NCBI RefSeq assembly: GCF_000300515.1
Contig: NZ_AMSI01000009.1
Coordinates: 154,626 to 218,625, forward strand
Direction: 5' to 3'
DNA length: 64,000 nucleotides
Source of the DNA: Nitratireductor indicus C115
GTDB taxonomy: Bacteria; Pseudomonadota; Alphaproteobacteria; Rhizobiales; Rhizobiaceae
A model generated the notes under the pieces. The model worked only from the letters and a program-made list of their open reading frames with translations. It had not been told where the DNA came from and did no database searches. A program made the position numbers and the translations under genes. Each line of letters opens with the position of its first letter. Position 1 is the stretch's first letter. This document shows positions 1 through 9,303 of the stretch, piece by piece.

Positions 1-1
1 C

Positions 2-133
2 ATCTGTGCAGTGGGCTTCACCTTCCTGTTCCTGACGCTGCATCTCATGGCCATGCGGGCGGAAATCTGGCGGCGGCGGGTGATTGCCATGCGCCGGTTG
101 TCGGCGCGTGCGGCGGAAAGGGCGGCGCGATGA
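2..133 (+). CDS. ccmC: Heme exporter protein CcmC, C-terminal fragment
   Basis: The frame is open from the window edge and ends with TGA at 131-133, so only the last 43 residues are visible. They form a hydrophobic segment (AVGFTFLFLTLHLMAM) followed by a strongly basic tail, as expected for the last membrane helix and cytoplasmic end of CcmC, the inner-membrane subunit that loads heme onto CcmE. The fragment alone would not identify the family. The call rests on the immediately following ccmD and ccmG genes, the usual order in alphaproteobacterial cytochrome c maturation operons. The stop overlaps the ccmD start as ATGA. Confidence 0.75.
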   Translation: MCAVGFTFLFLTLHLMAMRAEIWRRRVIAMRRLSARAAERAAR

Positions 134-309
134 CCCATGCGGCTTATGTCTTCGCAGCCTACGGCGTTTCAGCGCTGGTAATCGCGGCCCTGGGCATCTG
201 GATCCTCCTGGATCAGGCAGCCCGCCGGCGCGAGCTGAAGGAGCTGGAACAACGCGGCATCCGTCGCCGGTCCGATCGCCAAGGGGCGGGCAAGGAAGCG
301 AACAAGTGA
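130..309 (+). CDS. ccmD: Heme exporter protein CcmD
   Basis: A 59-residue protein too small for routine gene calls. It starts at the ATG at 130, overlapping the ccmC stop, and ends at 307-309. It has the CcmD layout: a short polar N-terminus (THAAYVFAAYG), one membrane helix (about residues 11-27) and a highly charged cytoplasmic tail rich in Arg, Lys and Glu. CcmD is the small helper of the CcmABCD heme-handling complex that releases holo-CcmE. Position between ccmC and ccmG with translational overlap on both sides supports the call. Confidence 0.85.
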   Translation: MTHAAYVFAAYGVSALVIAALGIWILLDQAARRRELKELEQRGIRRRSDRQGAGKEANK

Positions 310-914
310 GCGCTGCCGGCGAAAAATCCACCGAAAAATCCCCAGACAGACCGGCGCGGTCACGACGGATACTTTTCCTTCTCCCGCTTGCGGTGTTCCT
401 GGCGCTGTCGGCGGTCTTTCTGATGCAACTCGTCTCTGGGCGCGACACGTCGCTCGTGCCTTCGGCGCTGATCGGCAAACCTGCTCCCCAGACTGAGCTC
501 GCGGCTCTGGAGGGCAGCGGCCTGCCGGGTCTTTCAACGGCGGATTTCACCGGCAAGGTGACGTTGGTGAATGTGTGGGGATCGTGGTGCGTGCCGTGCC
601 GGCAGGAACACCCGCTTCTGATGCAGCTCGCACAGGATGGACGTTTTGAACTCGCCGGGCTCAATTACAAGGACAAGCCGGAGAATGCGCGGCGCTTCCT
701 CGGCGATCTCGGCAACCCTTTCGACCGGATCGGGGTCGATGCGAGTGGACGTACCGCTATCGATTGGGGCGTTTATGGCGTCCCCGAGACTTTCCTCGTC
801 GGACCGGACGGCACGATCCGCTACAAGCATGTGGGGCCGTTCACGCCGGAAAGTATCCGCGACGATCTGATGCCTGCAGTGGAAAAGGCGCTGTACGGGG
901 TGCCGGCGGGCTGA
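306..914 (+). CDS. ccmG: Periplasmic thiol:disulfide interchange protein CcmG/DsbE
   Basis: I place the start at the GTG at 306, which overlaps the ccmD stop; an in-frame extension upstream would run through ccmD and is not credible. The 202-residue protein has a basic N-terminus, one uncleaved membrane anchor (about residues 21-41) and a thioredoxin-like periplasmic domain with the WCVPC active site (VWGSWCVPCRQEHP) and the cis-proline region GVPETF. CcmG reduces apocytochrome c haem-binding cysteines before CcmFH attaches haem. It is the last ccm gene here; the next gene is unrelated and has its own ribosome-binding site. Confidence 0.95.
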   Translation: MSAAGEKSTEKSPDRPARSRRILFLLPLAVFLALSAVFLMQLVSGRDTSLVPSALIGKPAPQTELAALEGSGLPGLSTADFTGKVTLVNVWGSWCVPCRQEHPLLMQLAQDGRFELAGLNYKDKPENARRFLGDLGNPFDRIGVDASGRTAIDWGVYGVPETFLVGPDGTIRYKHVGPFTPESIRDDLMPAVEKALYGVPAG

Positions 915-998
915 GGCTCAGGCGAAAAATCTTCCTGTCGCAAAATCACGATTTTGCCTGTGCTAGACATAAGCTCACACGGAAGGAGAGATCTTGCC

Positions 999-2036
999 AT
1001 GGCTGTGAGCATTGTTGAGCATTTCGAAAAACAGGCTGAGTCGTGCGACCGTATGGGGTCGCCATTCACGGCGGAACTATGCCGCCTGCTGCCCTCGCTG
1101 ATCGACGAGACAACGCAAACGGGCAGGCGAATCGCGAACTGGCCGGGCGACTTCCACGACGATGCCTTGGCTTTGCGGCTCTGCGGCGGGCTGCATGCGC
1201 TGGTTCTGGCTGGGCGCGACGAGATGCTTGCGGCTGCCTATCCTCCGAACGCGTTATCTGTATCCAAGCTTGCGGATGCCGTCAGGGGGGCTCTCGCGCG
1301 CCACGATGCGGCTCTGGCCGCCACGCTCGACAGCGCCCCGCAAACAAACGAGATTGCCCGTTCGGCAATGCTTCTGCCCGGGTTTTTGACGATTGCACGG
1401 GAAACTGGCCTGCCGCTCGATCTTCATGAGATCGGGTCGAGCGCGGGTTTGAACCTGCTCTTCGACCATTTCCATTATCGTTATGGAGATGCCGAATGGG
1501 GTGATGCCGCTTGCCCCGTGCGGCTTTCACCTGAAGTGCGGGGCGATGCGCCGCCGCTTGACGGAGCGCTTTCGGTCGTCGCGCGCCGGGGGAGCGACAT
1601 TGCACCCATCGATGTTGCCCAGACCGATGAGCGGTTACGGCTCACCTCCTATGTTTGGGCCGATCAAACGGCCCGCCTTGAGCGGCTCGCTGCCGCCATC
1701 GAGCTTGCGGGACGCTATCCCTTCCAGCTGGAAAAGGCAGATGCGGCGCCTTTTGTGGAAGCGGCAATCGCCAAACGCAGGCCTGACAGCGTGTTCGTGC
1801 TCTTCCATTCGGTCATGTGGCAATATTTGCCGCTGGTCACGCGGGCGCGCATCGAGAGGGCGCTGGCTGCGGCAGGCCAGAACAACAAGGCGCCGCTCGC
1901 ATGGTTGCGCATGGAGCAGGCGAGCGCCAGGGAGCCCTATGCGCAGGTCCAGCTTACCATGTGGCCCGGCGGAGAGACGCGGCAGATCGCGCGCTGCGAT
2001 TTTCACGGTCGCTGGATCGAATGGGTGGGCGAATAG
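999..2036 (+). CDS. DUF2332 family protein
   Basis: The start is the ATG at 999, preceded by a strong GGAAGGAGAG site at 981-990; an earlier in-frame start at 954 lacks one. The 345-residue protein matches the pattern I know as DUF2332: an N-terminal helical part (FEKQAESCDRMGSPFTAELC), then GLHALVLAGRD, a central LHEIGSSAGLNLLFDHF segment resembling a SAM- or nucleotide-binding loop, and the C-terminal VLFHSVMWQYLP motif. The family is common in Rhizobiales and uncharacterised. No signal peptide or membrane segment is visible. It appears to be monocistronic. Confidence 0.8.
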   Translation: MAVSIVEHFEKQAESCDRMGSPFTAELCRLLPSLIDETTQTGRRIANWPGDFHDDALALRLCGGLHALVLAGRDEMLAAAYPPNALSVSKLADAVRGALARHDAALAATLDSAPQTNEIARSAMLLPGFLTIARETGLPLDLHEIGSSAGLNLLFDHFHYRYGDAEWGDAACPVRLSPEVRGDAPPLDGALSVVARRGSDIAPIDVAQTDERLRLTSYVWADQTARLERLAAAIELAGRYPFQLEKADAAPFVEAAIAKRRPDSVFVLFHSVMWQYLPLVTRARIERALAAAGQNNKAPLAWLRMEQASAREPYAQVQLTMWPGGETRQIARCDFHGRWIEWVGE

Positions 2037-2120
2037 CGCACCTCACTCCGCATCAGGGTTTGGAAAACAGAAGGAGAGGGCGTCTTTTGTGCGTCCAAAA
2101 GGACGCACGGGACCCGAGAG

Positions 2121-2732
2121 TCAGCGTGTGGCGATCGCTGCCGCCGCGCCTGCCATCATGGAGGCGCTGGTGCGGTTGGCGATGCGCATGGCCCGGCTGC
2201 TTTTCAGGAGGCGGCGAGCCTGTGTGGCAGCGACCATCCAGGCAGCGTCGACCGCGATCAGAACCAGCACCATTGTGACGGTGAGTTCGGCCCAGCCAAG
2301 CAGGGTGACGGACGTCAAGTCAATGAGGGTGGGCAGAAGCGCCAGATAGAACATCATGATCTTGGGGTTGCCAAGGGTGACGGCCATGCCGGCGAGAAAC
2401 AGGCGCAGGCGTGAATCCGCTGCGGGCATTTCTCCGGTTCCGGTTTCCACAGGTGCTGTCCACATTCTCCAGGCGAGATAGAGCAGATAAGCGACGCCCG
2501 CATATTTGATGGCGACGAAAAGGTGATGGAAGGTCTCGGCCACATAGGCCAGCCCGAAGATCGCGAAGGACAGCCAGATTGCCTCGCCGATCCACATTGC
2601 CAGCAGGAATGGCAGAACATCCCGCCAGCCGCGGGTGATCACACGGGCAACGAGTGCTGCAATGCTGGGTCCGGGGGAACCGGCCGCGACCAGCAGCGTG
2701 ACCCCGAAAATGAGAAGGGCGGAAAAATCCAT
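2121..2732 (-). CDS. LysE/RhtB family amino-acid exporter
   Basis: A 203-residue integral membrane protein with about six hydrophobic helices. The N-terminal AAGSPGPSIAALVARVITRG matches the LysE/RhtB signature (a PGP turn after helix 1), and GNPKIMMFYLALLP is the second conserved family motif. Members export amino acids such as threonine, homoserine or lysine; the substrate cannot be read from sequence. It lies 10 bases downstream of another LysE-type gene on the same strand, so the two are probably co-transcribed. Confidence 0.9.
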   Translation of the reverse strand: MDFSALLIFGVTLLVAAGSPGPSIAALVARVITRGWRDVLPFLLAMWIGEAIWLSFAIFGLAYVAETFHHLFVAIKYAGVAYLLYLAWRMWTAPVETGTGEMPAADSRLRLFLAGMAVTLGNPKIMMFYLALLPTLIDLTSVTLLGWAELTVTMVLVLIAVDAAWMVAATQARRLLKSSRAMRIANRTSASMMAGAAAAIATR

Positions 2733-2742
2733 CGGTCTGCGT

Positions 2743-3354
2743 CTATCGTGCCGAGAAGGCGAGCTTCAGGCCGAGCGCGGCGAAAGCGGCGGCAAAGGAA
2801 CGGCGCAGCCACTTCATGATGACCGGGCTCGAAAGCACCTTGCCCCGCACGAGCGCGGCCATTTGGCCGTAAATCACGAAGACGACGAATGTCATCGCCA
2901 TGAAGATGAAGCCGAGCCAGGCCATATGAACGGCAGGCACGGTCGCATCCACCGGCACGAATTGCGGCAGGAAAGCGAGAAAGAAGATGGAAAGCTTCGG
3001 GTTGAGGATGTTGAGCAGGAGACCGCGAAGCACAATGCGCCAATGGGGCTGTTCGGCACGATCCGGCTCCGCCTCGATGAGGCCCTTGTCTCCGAGGGCG
3101 CTCCAGGCCATCCACAGGAGATAGACCACGCCGACGATCTTCACGACCTGGAAGAGCAGCGCGCTGGCATGCAGCAGGGCCGCCAGACCGAGGATCGCTG
3201 CCATGATGTGCGGAAGGATGCCGAGGGTGCAGCCGAAGGCGGCCGAGACCGAGGCCATTCCGCCGCGCCCGAGCGCTACGGCGAGCGTGTAGATCACGCC
3301 CGTGCCCGGTATGAGCACCACCACGAGGGCTGTCAGTAGAAATGCCGGATCCAT
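2743..3354 (-). CDS. LysE/RhtB family amino-acid exporter (second copy)
   Basis: Also 203 residues, with the family motifs in diverged form: VVVLIPGTGVIYTLAVALGRG near the N-terminus and LNPKLSIFFLAFLPQF in the middle. The resemblance to the adjacent copy is clear but limited, so this looks like an old tandem duplication or two distinct subfamilies brought together rather than a recent copy. It is the first gene of the pair. The substrate is unknown. Confidence 0.9.
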   Translation of the reverse strand: MDPAFLLTALVVVLIPGTGVIYTLAVALGRGGMASVSAAFGCTLGILPHIMAAILGLAALLHASALLFQVVKIVGVVYLLWMAWSALGDKGLIEAEPDRAEQPHWRIVLRGLLLNILNPKLSIFFLAFLPQFVPVDATVPAVHMAWLGFIFMAMTFVVFVIYGQMAALVRGKVLSSPVIMKWLRRSFAAAFAALGLKLAFSAR

Positions 3355-3436
3355 GATGACCTGCCTTCAGCCTGGGAAAGCCGGGAGTTTGCATTGGCCC
3401 CACTGCTTGTCAAGCAAACGAAGATGCATGGCGGGT

Positions 3437-4693
3437 TCAAAGCGGGCCGGGTGGATTGGGCCGCATGGCGGTGGCCAGGTCCGGTTCGGGCAGGCGATGC
3501 CAGATCACCCATGACACGATCGCTATCAGGCCGAAGCAGGGAACGACGATGGTCATGCCACGCACGGGGTCGCCGATGGCTGCTGTCAGCGCTCCACCGA
3601 TCATGCCGGCGCTCATCTGCAGGAAGCCCATCATGGAGGAAGCGGAGCCGGCCATGCGGGGGAAGGGAGCGAGCGATGCGGTCATCATCGCCGGCATGAC
3701 GAAGGCGACGCCGAAGGCATAGAGGCCGACCGGACCCATGACGCTGATGAAGCCGGGCTCCACGAAATGGAGCGACACGGCCACCGCCACGCTTCCAATG
3801 CCGATGAACACGAGGCCGAAGGGAACCAGCGCGGCTGCATTGAAACGCTGCATCAGGAACCGTGCCGCGACCGAGCCCGAAAAATACATGCCGCTCTGGG
3901 CGAGCATGCCGAGGCCGAATTGCGAGGGCGTCAATCCAGCGCGGTTCATCAGGATGAAGGGGAGGACGGTCGCCAGCGTGTAGAGCGTACCGACCGATCC
4001 CGCCACCACGAGGCTCGACAGCATGAAATAGGCGCTGCGGGTAAGCGTGACGTAGGAGTGGATCAACGCTGCCGGCTTGATGCGGGAAATGTCGCGTTCC
4101 ACGGTTTCACGCATGCAGAAATGCACGACGATGATGATCGCTATGCCCGCAATCAGCATCAGCATGAAGATCGCATGCCATCCGGCGACCTCCATCGTGA
4201 GGCCGCCCAGCGTTGGGGCTATCGCCGGTCCGAGCGCCAGAATGATGCCCATCAGATTCATGATGCGCGCGGACCGTTCATGGGTGAAAAGGTCACGCAC
4301 GATGGCGCGTGAAACAGCAACGCCCACGGCTGCGCCGACACCCTGGAGGAAACGGGCGAAGATCAGGATCTCGATGTTCGGCGACAGAAGCGCGATCAGG
4401 CTCGCCAGAACATAGATGCTCATGAACACGAAGGTGACCGGTTTGCGCCCCAACCCGTCGGACAGGGGGCCGCAGACAAGCTGCGTGAATGCAAATCCCG
4501 CGAAATAAAAGGAGAGCGTCATCTTCACCGCCGCTTCCGTGGTGCCGAAAGCATCCACGATTTGCGGCATGGCAGGGGTGAAGGAGGCGAGCGAGACGGG
4601 ACCGATGGCTACGAGCATGGCGCCGATAATGCTCGTGCGCCTTTCGCTCATTAAGGGGGCGTCGGGAGCAGGCGATTTGGGCTCGACGTTCAT
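3437..4693 (-). CDS. Bcr/CflA family multidrug efflux MFS transporter
   Basis: A 418-residue major facilitator with 12 predicted helices. The start is the ATG at 4693, which overlaps the upstream marR stop as ATGA. Motif A appears as CGPLSDGLGRKPV after helix 2, and RFLQGVGAAVGVAVSRAIVRD is typical of the drug:H+ antiporter-1 Bcr/CflA group. The translational overlap with marR suggests self-regulated efflux induced by the same compound that releases the repressor. The exported compound is unknown. Confidence 0.92.
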   Translation of the reverse strand: MNVEPKSPAPDAPLMSERRTSIIGAMLVAIGPVSLASFTPAMPQIVDAFGTTEAAVKMTLSFYFAGFAFTQLVCGPLSDGLGRKPVTFVFMSIYVLASLIALLSPNIEILIFARFLQGVGAAVGVAVSRAIVRDLFTHERSARIMNLMGIILALGPAIAPTLGGLTMEVAGWHAIFMLMLIAGIAIIIVVHFCMRETVERDISRIKPAALIHSYVTLTRSAYFMLSSLVVAGSVGTLYTLATVLPFILMNRAGLTPSQFGLGMLAQSGMYFSGSVAARFLMQRFNAAALVPFGLVFIGIGSVAVAVSLHFVEPGFISVMGPVGLYAFGVAFVMPAMMTASLAPFPRMAGSASSMMGFLQMSAGMIGGALTAAIGDPVRGMTIVVPCFGLIAIVSWVIWHRLPEPDLATAMRPNPPGPL

Positions 4694-5151
4694 GTGCGCG
4701 CCTCCGGTTCCGGCGCTGCGGAAAGATTGTCGCGTACGAGCTTGAGCTTTTCCAGGAAGCGTTCCCATTCAGGCAGGGGCATGTCGCCGGCTGCCTTGCG
4801 CCGCACCCGGGCGGCGACTTCCGCAACGGTGTTCAGAACCTCATCGGCCGCATCGGTCAGCTCCACCAGCTTGGCGCGGCGATCCGTCGGGTCGTTCAGG
4901 CGGGCAACGAGGCCGCGGGCTTCCAGCCTGTCGAGATAGCCGCTCAGCGTCATCGCTTCCACGCCCATGCGTTCTGCAAGCACGTTCTGGCGCACGGTTC
5001 CGGCGCGGGCGGCGTGGGAAAGCGTTCGCGCCTCGCCTGCTGTCACGCCAATGCCCGCTTCTGCGATGGCACGGTCCATTTCAGCGCGGATCAGGCGGTA
5101 GAGATCGGTAAGCAGGAACCCGAAAGATTCGGGATTGACGTTGCGGGGCAT
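4690..5151 (-). CDS. MarR family transcriptional regulator
   Basis: A 153-residue winged-helix protein. The recognition region reads RQNVLAERMGVEAMTLSGYLDRLEARGLVARLNDPTDRR, including the MarR wing motif DPTDRRAKLVELT. It is the first gene of a two-gene unit with the Bcr/CflA transporter and is divergent from the Dcp-type peptidase gene. An AT-rich inverted repeat 26-36 bases upstream of its start is a plausible operator, so it probably represses its own operon. The ligand is unknown. Confidence 0.93.
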   Translation of the reverse strand: MPRNVNPESFGFLLTDLYRLIRAEMDRAIAEAGIGVTAGEARTLSHAARAGTVRQNVLAERMGVEAMTLSGYLDRLEARGLVARLNDPTDRRAKLVELTDAADEVLNTVAEVAARVRRKAAGDMPLPEWERFLEKLKLVRDNLSAAPEPEART

Positions 5152-5176
5152 GGTTGCACGCTGGTACTAAGGGATA

Positions 5177-5187
5177 CTTATTATAAG
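5177..5187. promoter_or_regulatory. Candidate MarR operator
   Basis: CTTAT-T-ATAAG is a perfect inverted repeat in an otherwise conspicuously AT-rich island (about 5165-5203) between marR and the divergent peptidase gene. Its position just upstream of the marR start suits an autorepressor site. The arms are only 5 bases, so chance cannot be excluded. Confidence 0.4.
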
Positions 5188-5331
5188 CTATACATATATT
5201 TTCATGCCGCTTCCGTCAATGCGCTCCCGGCGGTGGCTTCGTTCGGGAAAGCGGCGAGGTGTAGCCATTGCGCGCTTCGGTTCGCGCGCCTACATCGACA
5301 GGGAACCTCTTTCTCCGATCCGGAACCCGTC

Positions 5332-7383
5332 ATGCAGAACATAAAAGTCGACCTTTCCACCCATCCGCTCGTGAACTGGAACGGACCGCTCGGGCTGCCC
5401 GATTTCCGCGCCTTCGGCGATGCGGATTTCGCCCCGGTCTTCGATGCCGCGCTCGCCGCGCATGAGGCAGAGGTGGAGGCGATAGCGGAAAGCCTGGAAC
5501 CGGCGACGGTGGAGAACACACTGGCGGCGCTGGAACTTGCCGGGGATGCGCTCTCGAAAGTATCCGCCATCTTCTGGTGCCGTGCAGGCGCTCATACCAA
5601 CGACACGATCCGGGCGCTGGAGCGGGATATTTCGCCGCGCATGGCCCGCCATGTTTCGGCGATCTTCATGAATGCGGAGCTGTTTGCACGGATCGACGCG
5701 CTCTATGAGAAGCGTGCTTCTCTGGGTCTCGATGCCGAGAGTGACAGGGTTCTGGAGAAGACCTGGAAGCGCTTCGTGCGCGGCGGTGCGAAACTCGGCC
5801 CCGATGCCAAGGAAAGGCTGGCGAAGATCAACGAGGAACTGGCAGGTCTTGGCGCGACGTTCGGCCAGAATGTGCTGGCTGATGAAAGCAGCTGGGCGCT
5901 CTTCCTTGACGAGGCAGACCTTGCGGGCCTTTCCGACGCCCTCAAAAGCGCCATGGCGGAGGCCGCGGAAGGGCGCGGCGAGGCAGGGCGTTATGCCGCC
6001 ACGCTTTCGCGTTCCATCGTTGAACCGTTCCTTTCGTCATCGGAGCGGCGTGATCTCCGTGAGAAGGTGTTCGAAGCCTTCACGCGCCGGGGCGAGAATG
6101 GCGGCGAGACAGACAATGGAGATGTGGTGCGCCGCACGCTCGAACTGCGCACCGAGAAGGCCAGACTTCTGGGCTATGACACCTTCGCCGCGCTCAAGCT
6201 CGACGATACCATGGCCAAGACCCCGCAGGCCGTGCAGGAACTTCTCCAGCCGGTCTGGCGCAAGGCGCGCGAGAAAGCCGCCGAGGACGAGAAGGAGCTT
6301 GCCCGTCTTGCTGCCGCAGAGGGCCATAACCATGCCATCGCGCCATGGGATTGGCGTTATTATGCCGAAAAGCGCCGCGCCGAGCGCTTTGCCTTCGATG
6401 AAAGTGCGCTGAAACCTTATCTGGCGCTCGAGAACGTCGTTGCTGCCTGCTTCGATGTGGCGAACCGCCTGTTCGGCCTCACCTTCGAGGAACAGGTGGG
6501 TATTGCGGCCTGGCATGAGGATGTTCGCACCTTTCTGGTGCGCAATGCCGAGGGGTCGTCGCGGGGTGTTTTCCTGGCCGATTATTTCAACCGTCCTTCC
6601 AAACGGTCGGGCGCCTGGATGAGCGCCCTGCAGTCGGGCTACAAGCTTGGCGCCGGCAAGTCGCCGATCATCTACAATGTGATGAACTTCGCCAAGCCGC
6701 CGAAGGGTCGACCGGCGCTTCTGTCCATGGACGAGGCGCGTACGCTGTTTCATGAATTCGGCCATGCGCTGCATGGGCTTCTGAGCGATGTGACATGGCC
6801 TTCCATCGCCGGAACGGCGGTGTCGCGCGATTTCGTTGAGTTGCCATCGCAGCTTTATGAGCATTGGTTCACCGTGCCGCAGGTTCTGGAGAAATTCGCG
6901 GTGCATGTGGATACCGGAGAACCGATGCCGAAGGAGCTGCTGGAGAAGATGCTCGCCGCTCGCACCTTCGATGCCGGTTTCGCAACGGTCGAGTTCACGG
7001 CTTCCGCCCTTGTGGACATGGCGTTTCACAGCCAGAGCGAAGCCCCCGAGGATCCGCTCGGCTTCGAGGCCCAGACACTTGCCGAACTGGAGATGCCGGA
7101 CGCTATCGCGATGCGTCACCGCACACCGCAATTCCTGCATGTCTTTGCGGGAGACGGATATTCAGCCGGCTACTATTCATACATGTGGTCGGAGGTGCTC
7201 GACGCGGATGCCTTCCGCGCTTTCGAGGAAGCGGGCGATCCGTTCGATCCCGAGACTGCGGAAAAGCTGCGCCGGCACATCTATTCGGCGGGCGGGTCGG
7301 CCGATCCGGAAGAACTCTACACGGCTTTTCGCGGCAGGCTGCCCACGCCGGAAGCGATGATGGAGAAGAAGGGCCTGGCTTGA
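5332..7383 (+). CDS. dcp: M3 family metallopeptidase, peptidyl-dipeptidase Dcp-like
   Basis: The start is the ATG at 5332 (MQNIKVDL); longer in-frame extensions run into the divergent marR gene. The product is 683 residues, close to the E. coli Dcp length as I remember it. The zinc site HEFGHALHG is intact, with the downstream VSRDFVELPSQLYEHW motif contributing the third ligand region. IAPWDWRYYAEKRR and LKPYLALENVV resemble Dcp more than oligopeptidase A. It would be a cytoplasmic peptidase removing C-terminal dipeptides from small peptides. It has no signal peptide and no operon partner. Confidence 0.88.
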   Translation: MQNIKVDLSTHPLVNWNGPLGLPDFRAFGDADFAPVFDAALAAHEAEVEAIAESLEPATVENTLAALELAGDALSKVSAIFWCRAGAHTNDTIRALERDISPRMARHVSAIFMNAELFARIDALYEKRASLGLDAESDRVLEKTWKRFVRGGAKLGPDAKERLAKINEELAGLGATFGQNVLADESSWALFLDEADLAGLSDALKSAMAEAAEGRGEAGRYAATLSRSIVEPFLSSSERRDLREKVFEAFTRRGENGGETDNGDVVRRTLELRTEKARLLGYDTFAALKLDDTMAKTPQAVQELLQPVWRKAREKAAEDEKELARLAAAEGHNHAIAPWDWRYYAEKRRAERFAFDESALKPYLALENVVAACFDVANRLFGLTFEEQVGIAAWHEDVRTFLVRNAEGSSRGVFLADYFNRPSKRSGAWMSALQSGYKLGAGKSPIIYNVMNFAKPPKGRPALLSMDEARTLFHEFGHALHGLLSDVTWPSIAGTAVSRDFVELPSQLYEHWFTVPQVLEKFAVHVDTGEPMPKELLEKMLAARTFDAGFATVEFTASALVDMAFHSQSEAPEDPLGFEAQTLAELEMPDAIAMRHRTPQFLHVFAGDGYSAGYYSYMWSEVLDADAFRAFEEAGDPFDPETAEKLRRHIYSAGGSADPEELYTAFRGRLPTPEAMMEKKGLA

Positions 7384-7565
7384 TGCTCGAAACATCGGGC
7401 ATGAAGCTGCGGCTCCAGTGTTTGCTCCTGTGTTTGCAGGGGACAGCAAGGTCTTCAGCCGGCTGTCTTCGAAACTTCAGATAGCTGTCATCCAGCCGAT
7501 AAGCGGCTGCAACATTCGGCGACGAGAGTGCCTCCCACGAATCAACCGTTTCGAGGGAGACTGGC

Positions 7566-9134
7566 ATGACGTCCTTTACAGTGAGTACCCGCCGCAAATT
7601 TCTGATCGGCACCGGGGTGACGGCTCTGGCATCGGCCTTTGGCGGGCTTGCGATGCCCGCCATTTCGCGTGCCGGGGCGCGCCCGCTCTTTACGCATGGC
7701 GTGCAGTCGGGCGATGTTGACACCACCACCGGCATGATCTGGACGCGCACCGACCGTCCGGCACGGGTCCAGTTCGAGATTTCGAACACCGAAAGCTTCA
7801 AGGACGCGACGCGCCTCACCAGCATGGACGTGCTGCCGGACAGCGATTTCACGGTGAAGCGTCTTCTGGAAAACCTCACACCTGATCAGGACATCTTCTA
7901 CCGCATGACGGCGGTGGACCTCGACGATGTTTCGGCCTCTTCCGAGCCGATCGTCGGCCGCTTCCGCACTGCGCCTTCCGCGCGCCGGAACATCCGTTTC
8001 GCCTGGTCCGGCGATACGGCCGGCCAGGGCTGGGGTATCGACGAGGTCGGCATGAAGACCTATGCCACCATGGGTCGCCACGAGCCTGACTTCTTCCTGC
8101 ACTCGGGCGATACGATCTATGCGGACGGCGCGATCCAGAAGGAAGTCGACCTGAAGGACGGTACCAAATGGGTCAACAAGGTCGTTACGGAAGAAAAGAG
8201 CAAGGTCGCGGAGACGCTCGATGAGTTCCGCGGTCAGTGGAAGTACAACATGATGGACGAGCATGTGCGCGCGCTGAACGCGGTTTGCCCGACCTTCTTC
8301 CAGTGGGACGATCACGAGGTCATCAACAACTGGTCGGCCTCCAAGGACCTGACCGCCGACGATCGCTACAAGGTGAAGTCCGTGCCGCTTCTCCAAGCGC
8401 GTGCTGCCCGCGCTTTCCATGAGATGACGCCTATCCGCTATACGCCGGCCGAGCCCGGTCGGGTCTATCGCAAGATCGCCTATGGACCGATGCTCGATGT
8501 GTTCTTCCTCGACATGCGTTCCTACCGCGGCCCCAACAGCGATTCCATGCAGGAAACGCTGACGGATGAGGCCCGCATCCTGGGCGATCAGCAGGTGCAG
8601 TGGCTGAAGCGCGAGCTTGCCAATTCCCGCGCTACCTGGAAGGTGATTGCCGCCGACATGCCGATCGGACTCGTCGTGCCCGATGGCGAGAAAATCGAGG
8701 CGGTTGCCAATGGCGACAATGGCGCTGCGCGTGGCCGCGAACTGGAAATCGCCGATCTCCTGCGCTTCATCAAGAATGCAGGCATCGAAAACACCGTGTG
8801 GCTGACGGCGGACGTTCATTACACTGCCGCGCACTACTACAATCCCGACAAGGCGCAGTTTCAGGACTTCAAGCCCTTCTGGGAATTCGTTTCCGGCCCA
8901 TTGCACGCCGGCACGTTCGGTCCGAACGATCTCGACCAGACCTTCGGGCCGGAGCTGAAATATGTGAAGGCCCCGAGTGCGGAGCAGGGCGCCAACCTGC
9001 CGCCTTCGGCCGGGTTCCAGTTCTTCGGTCTCGTGGATATCGATGCGGCTACCGAGCAGATGACGGTGCGCCTCATGGATCGCGACGACGTGGAACTCTA
9101 CAAGGTGACGCTCGACCCGGTTCGCTCGGCTTGA
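7566..9134 (+). CDS. PhoD-like alkaline phosphatase, Tat-exported
   Basis: 522 residues. The N-terminus has a twin-arginine signal (TRRKFLIGTG followed by a hydrophobic stretch and an Ala-rich cleavage region around residue 37). The mature part begins with FTHGVQSGDVDTTTGMIWTRTD, the N-terminal PhoD module, and continues with the metallophosphatase motifs HSGDTIYADG, WDDHEVINNW and WLTADVHYTAAH. PhoD enzymes are Ca/Fe-dependent phosphodiesterase/monoesterases active in the periplasm. A GAGGGAGA site lies 8 to 15 bases before the ATG. It stands alone; no Pho box was identified with confidence. Confidence 0.92.
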   Translation: MTSFTVSTRRKFLIGTGVTALASAFGGLAMPAISRAGARPLFTHGVQSGDVDTTTGMIWTRTDRPARVQFEISNTESFKDATRLTSMDVLPDSDFTVKRLLENLTPDQDIFYRMTAVDLDDVSASSEPIVGRFRTAPSARRNIRFAWSGDTAGQGWGIDEVGMKTYATMGRHEPDFFLHSGDTIYADGAIQKEVDLKDGTKWVNKVVTEEKSKVAETLDEFRGQWKYNMMDEHVRALNAVCPTFFQWDDHEVINNWSASKDLTADDRYKVKSVPLLQARAARAFHEMTPIRYTPAEPGRVYRKIAYGPMLDVFFLDMRSYRGPNSDSMQETLTDEARILGDQQVQWLKRELANSRATWKVIAADMPIGLVVPDGEKIEAVANGDNGAARGRELEIADLLRFIKNAGIENTVWLTADVHYTAAHYYNPDKAQFQDFKPFWEFVSGPLHAGTFGPNDLDQTFGPELKYVKAPSAEQGANLPPSAGFQFFGLVDIDAATEQMTVRLMDRDDVELYKVTLDPVRSA

Positions 9135-9303
9135 GACCGGAAACAGGAGGCGGATGCATTCGCATCTGCCTCCCTTTACGCCGGAATGTCGGCTTCAAAA
9201 ACGCTGCGCTCTTTCGCATTTGCAAAAAAAGCTGTATGAGCGCGGCGATAGAAACTGGCTGCGCCTGCCTTCTGCGCGCCCGCCGACCCCAAAAAGAGCA
9301 CAC

